Below, in pieces: positions 63,367-64,000 of a stretch of 64,000 nucleotides of DNA. Under the pieces are notes generated by a model that saw nothing but the letters and a program-made list of their open reading frames with translations, was not told the DNA's origin and did no database searches. Origin of the DNA: an uncultured Myxococcales bacterium. Lineage in GTDB: Bacteria > Myxococcota_A > UBA9042. Position 1 is the first letter of the stretch, and each line of letters begins with the position of its first letter. Both the position numbers and the translations under genes were made by a program. Location: contig CAIMLR010000036.1 of the NCBI GenBank assembly GCA_903842345.1, positions 186,001 through 250,000 of the forward strand, written 5' to 3'.

Positions 63367-63963
63367 CTACGCGTTCGCGCCCGTCGTCGGCAGTTCCTCG
63401 ATTTCCGTCAGTGCGCGATCGACAAGCTTCGCCTGCGTCGCCGCATCCAGCTTCTCGCGCACCATCTGCTCGGCCAGCTTCAGCGCCAGGGCCGCCGCTT
63501 CACGCTGCAGCTCGTCGCGAATGCGCTTGGACTCCTGGTCCAGACGAATCTGCTCCTCGGCCGTCACGCGCTCAACCTGCGCTTTCGCGTCGGCGAGAAT
63601 CCGCTGCACTTCCGTTTCCGTACCCGCGCGGGCATCCGTCAGGATCTTCTCCATCTCGACCGCGAGGTTGTCCATGCGCGTCTTGTAGGCGTCGTACTTC
63701 TGCTGGGCGGCATCGCGCAACTCGTGGGCCGCGGCGATTTCCTTGGAGACGTCGGCGTAGCGCTTGTCGAGGAACGCCGCCAACGGCTTGCGCGCGGCGT
63801 AGACGATGATGGCCACAAACGCGATGAAGTCGAGGATGTAGTAGCCCTGAACCTGGAAGCAAAACTCGTTCGGCTCGCACGTGGCGTGCGCTTCCTCAGC
63901 CAGCGCAAGGACCGGCGTCGCCAGGCCAAGGCCGAGAATCAGAAGTTGCTGCAATCGCTTCAT
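63367..63963 (-). CDS. atpF: ATP synthase b subunit with signal-like N-terminus
   Basis: The 198-residue protein has a hydrophobic N-terminus resembling a signal peptide (LLILGLGLATPVLALAEEAH), then a membrane segment (YYILDFIAFVAIIVYAARKP) and a long coiled-coil stalk. Two Cys residues (about 29 and 35) lie between the two hydrophobic parts. The extra N-terminal segment is seen in some deltaproteobacterial b subunits. The F0 a and c genes are not in the window. AGGAGACGAGG precedes the ATG. Confidence 0.93.
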   Translation of the reverse strand: MKRLQQLLILGLGLATPVLALAEEAHATCEPNEFCFQVQGYYILDFIAFVAIIVYAARKPLAAFLDKRYADVSKEIAAAHELRDAAQQKYDAYKTRMDNLAVEMEKILTDARAGTETEVQRILADAKAQVERVTAEEQIRLDQESKRIRDELQREAAALALKLAEQMVREKLDAATQAKLVDRALTEIEELPTTGANA

Positions 63964-64000
63964 CCTCGTCTCCTGCGTCCAAACCGGCGCGGTTTACGCC

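Overview
The window looks like a chromosome segment from a GC-rich, Gram-negative deltaproteobacterial lineage, most likely Myxococcota or a relative such as Bradymonadota. The host flanks carry several large lipoproteins with MopE-type (LDDNCDGQTDE), thrombospondin-3-like and kelch-like repeats, which are typical of that group, together with a complete run of F1 ATP synthase genes. The taxonomic placement is inference from gene style; there is no rRNA here to confirm it.

Layout. (1) Left host flank, 1-4381: the end of a radical SAM gene, a glycoside-hydrolase-like lipoprotein, ssb, recA and the 3' part of comM. (2) A 35,676-bp siphovirus-type prophage, 4382-40057, inserted cleanly inside comM. 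(3) Right host flank, 40058-64000: the 5' part of comM, surface lipoproteins, a lone histidine-kinase-like ATPase, mutS, a five-gene overlapping cluster (PDZ-like lipoprotein, recD2, RNB exonuclease, a RelA/SpoT-like protein, lipB), then atpFHAGDC on the minus strand.

The prophage. The two comM pieces meet at a 3-base GCC present at both ends (4379-4381 and 40055-40057). Joining them restores one 509-residue ComM frame between Gly323 and the following VAHVTRAR. The integrase is a large serine recombinase at the right end with an added C-terminal helix-turn-helix domain. The left end has a short leftward group of accessory and regulatory genes (MqsA-like zinc/HTH protein, Cys-rich lipoprotein, DUF6908-like protein, small HTH protein, pentapeptide-repeat protein). 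A rightward early block of mostly unknown genes follows an array of about 21-23-bp iteron-like repeats. The late block runs: small and large terminase, portal, scaffold-like, major capsid, connectors, tail tube, tail chaperone pair with a likely -1 frameshift, tape measure, tail tip and fibre-like proteins. Lysis genes follow: a spanin-like pair, a small holin-like protein, a metallophosphoesterase and an NlpC/P60 endolysin. A winged-helix gene behind an AT-rich cluster of dyads sits between the lysis genes and the integrase and is a candidate lysogeny regulator.

Non-coding structure is unusually prominent in the prophage. There are at least eight perfect stems of 12-20 bp, a motif GGTGGCTATCG just after a stop codon and 30-60 bases before a start at five gene borders, and a hairpin that would cover one gene's ribosome binding site. 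No replication polymerase, helicase or primase, no CRISPR array, no tRNA and no recognisable defence cassette were found. The strongest stories are the exact, reversible-looking disruption of a competence gene directly upstream of recA, the HTH-tailed integrase, and the phage's repeated RNA/DNA signals.
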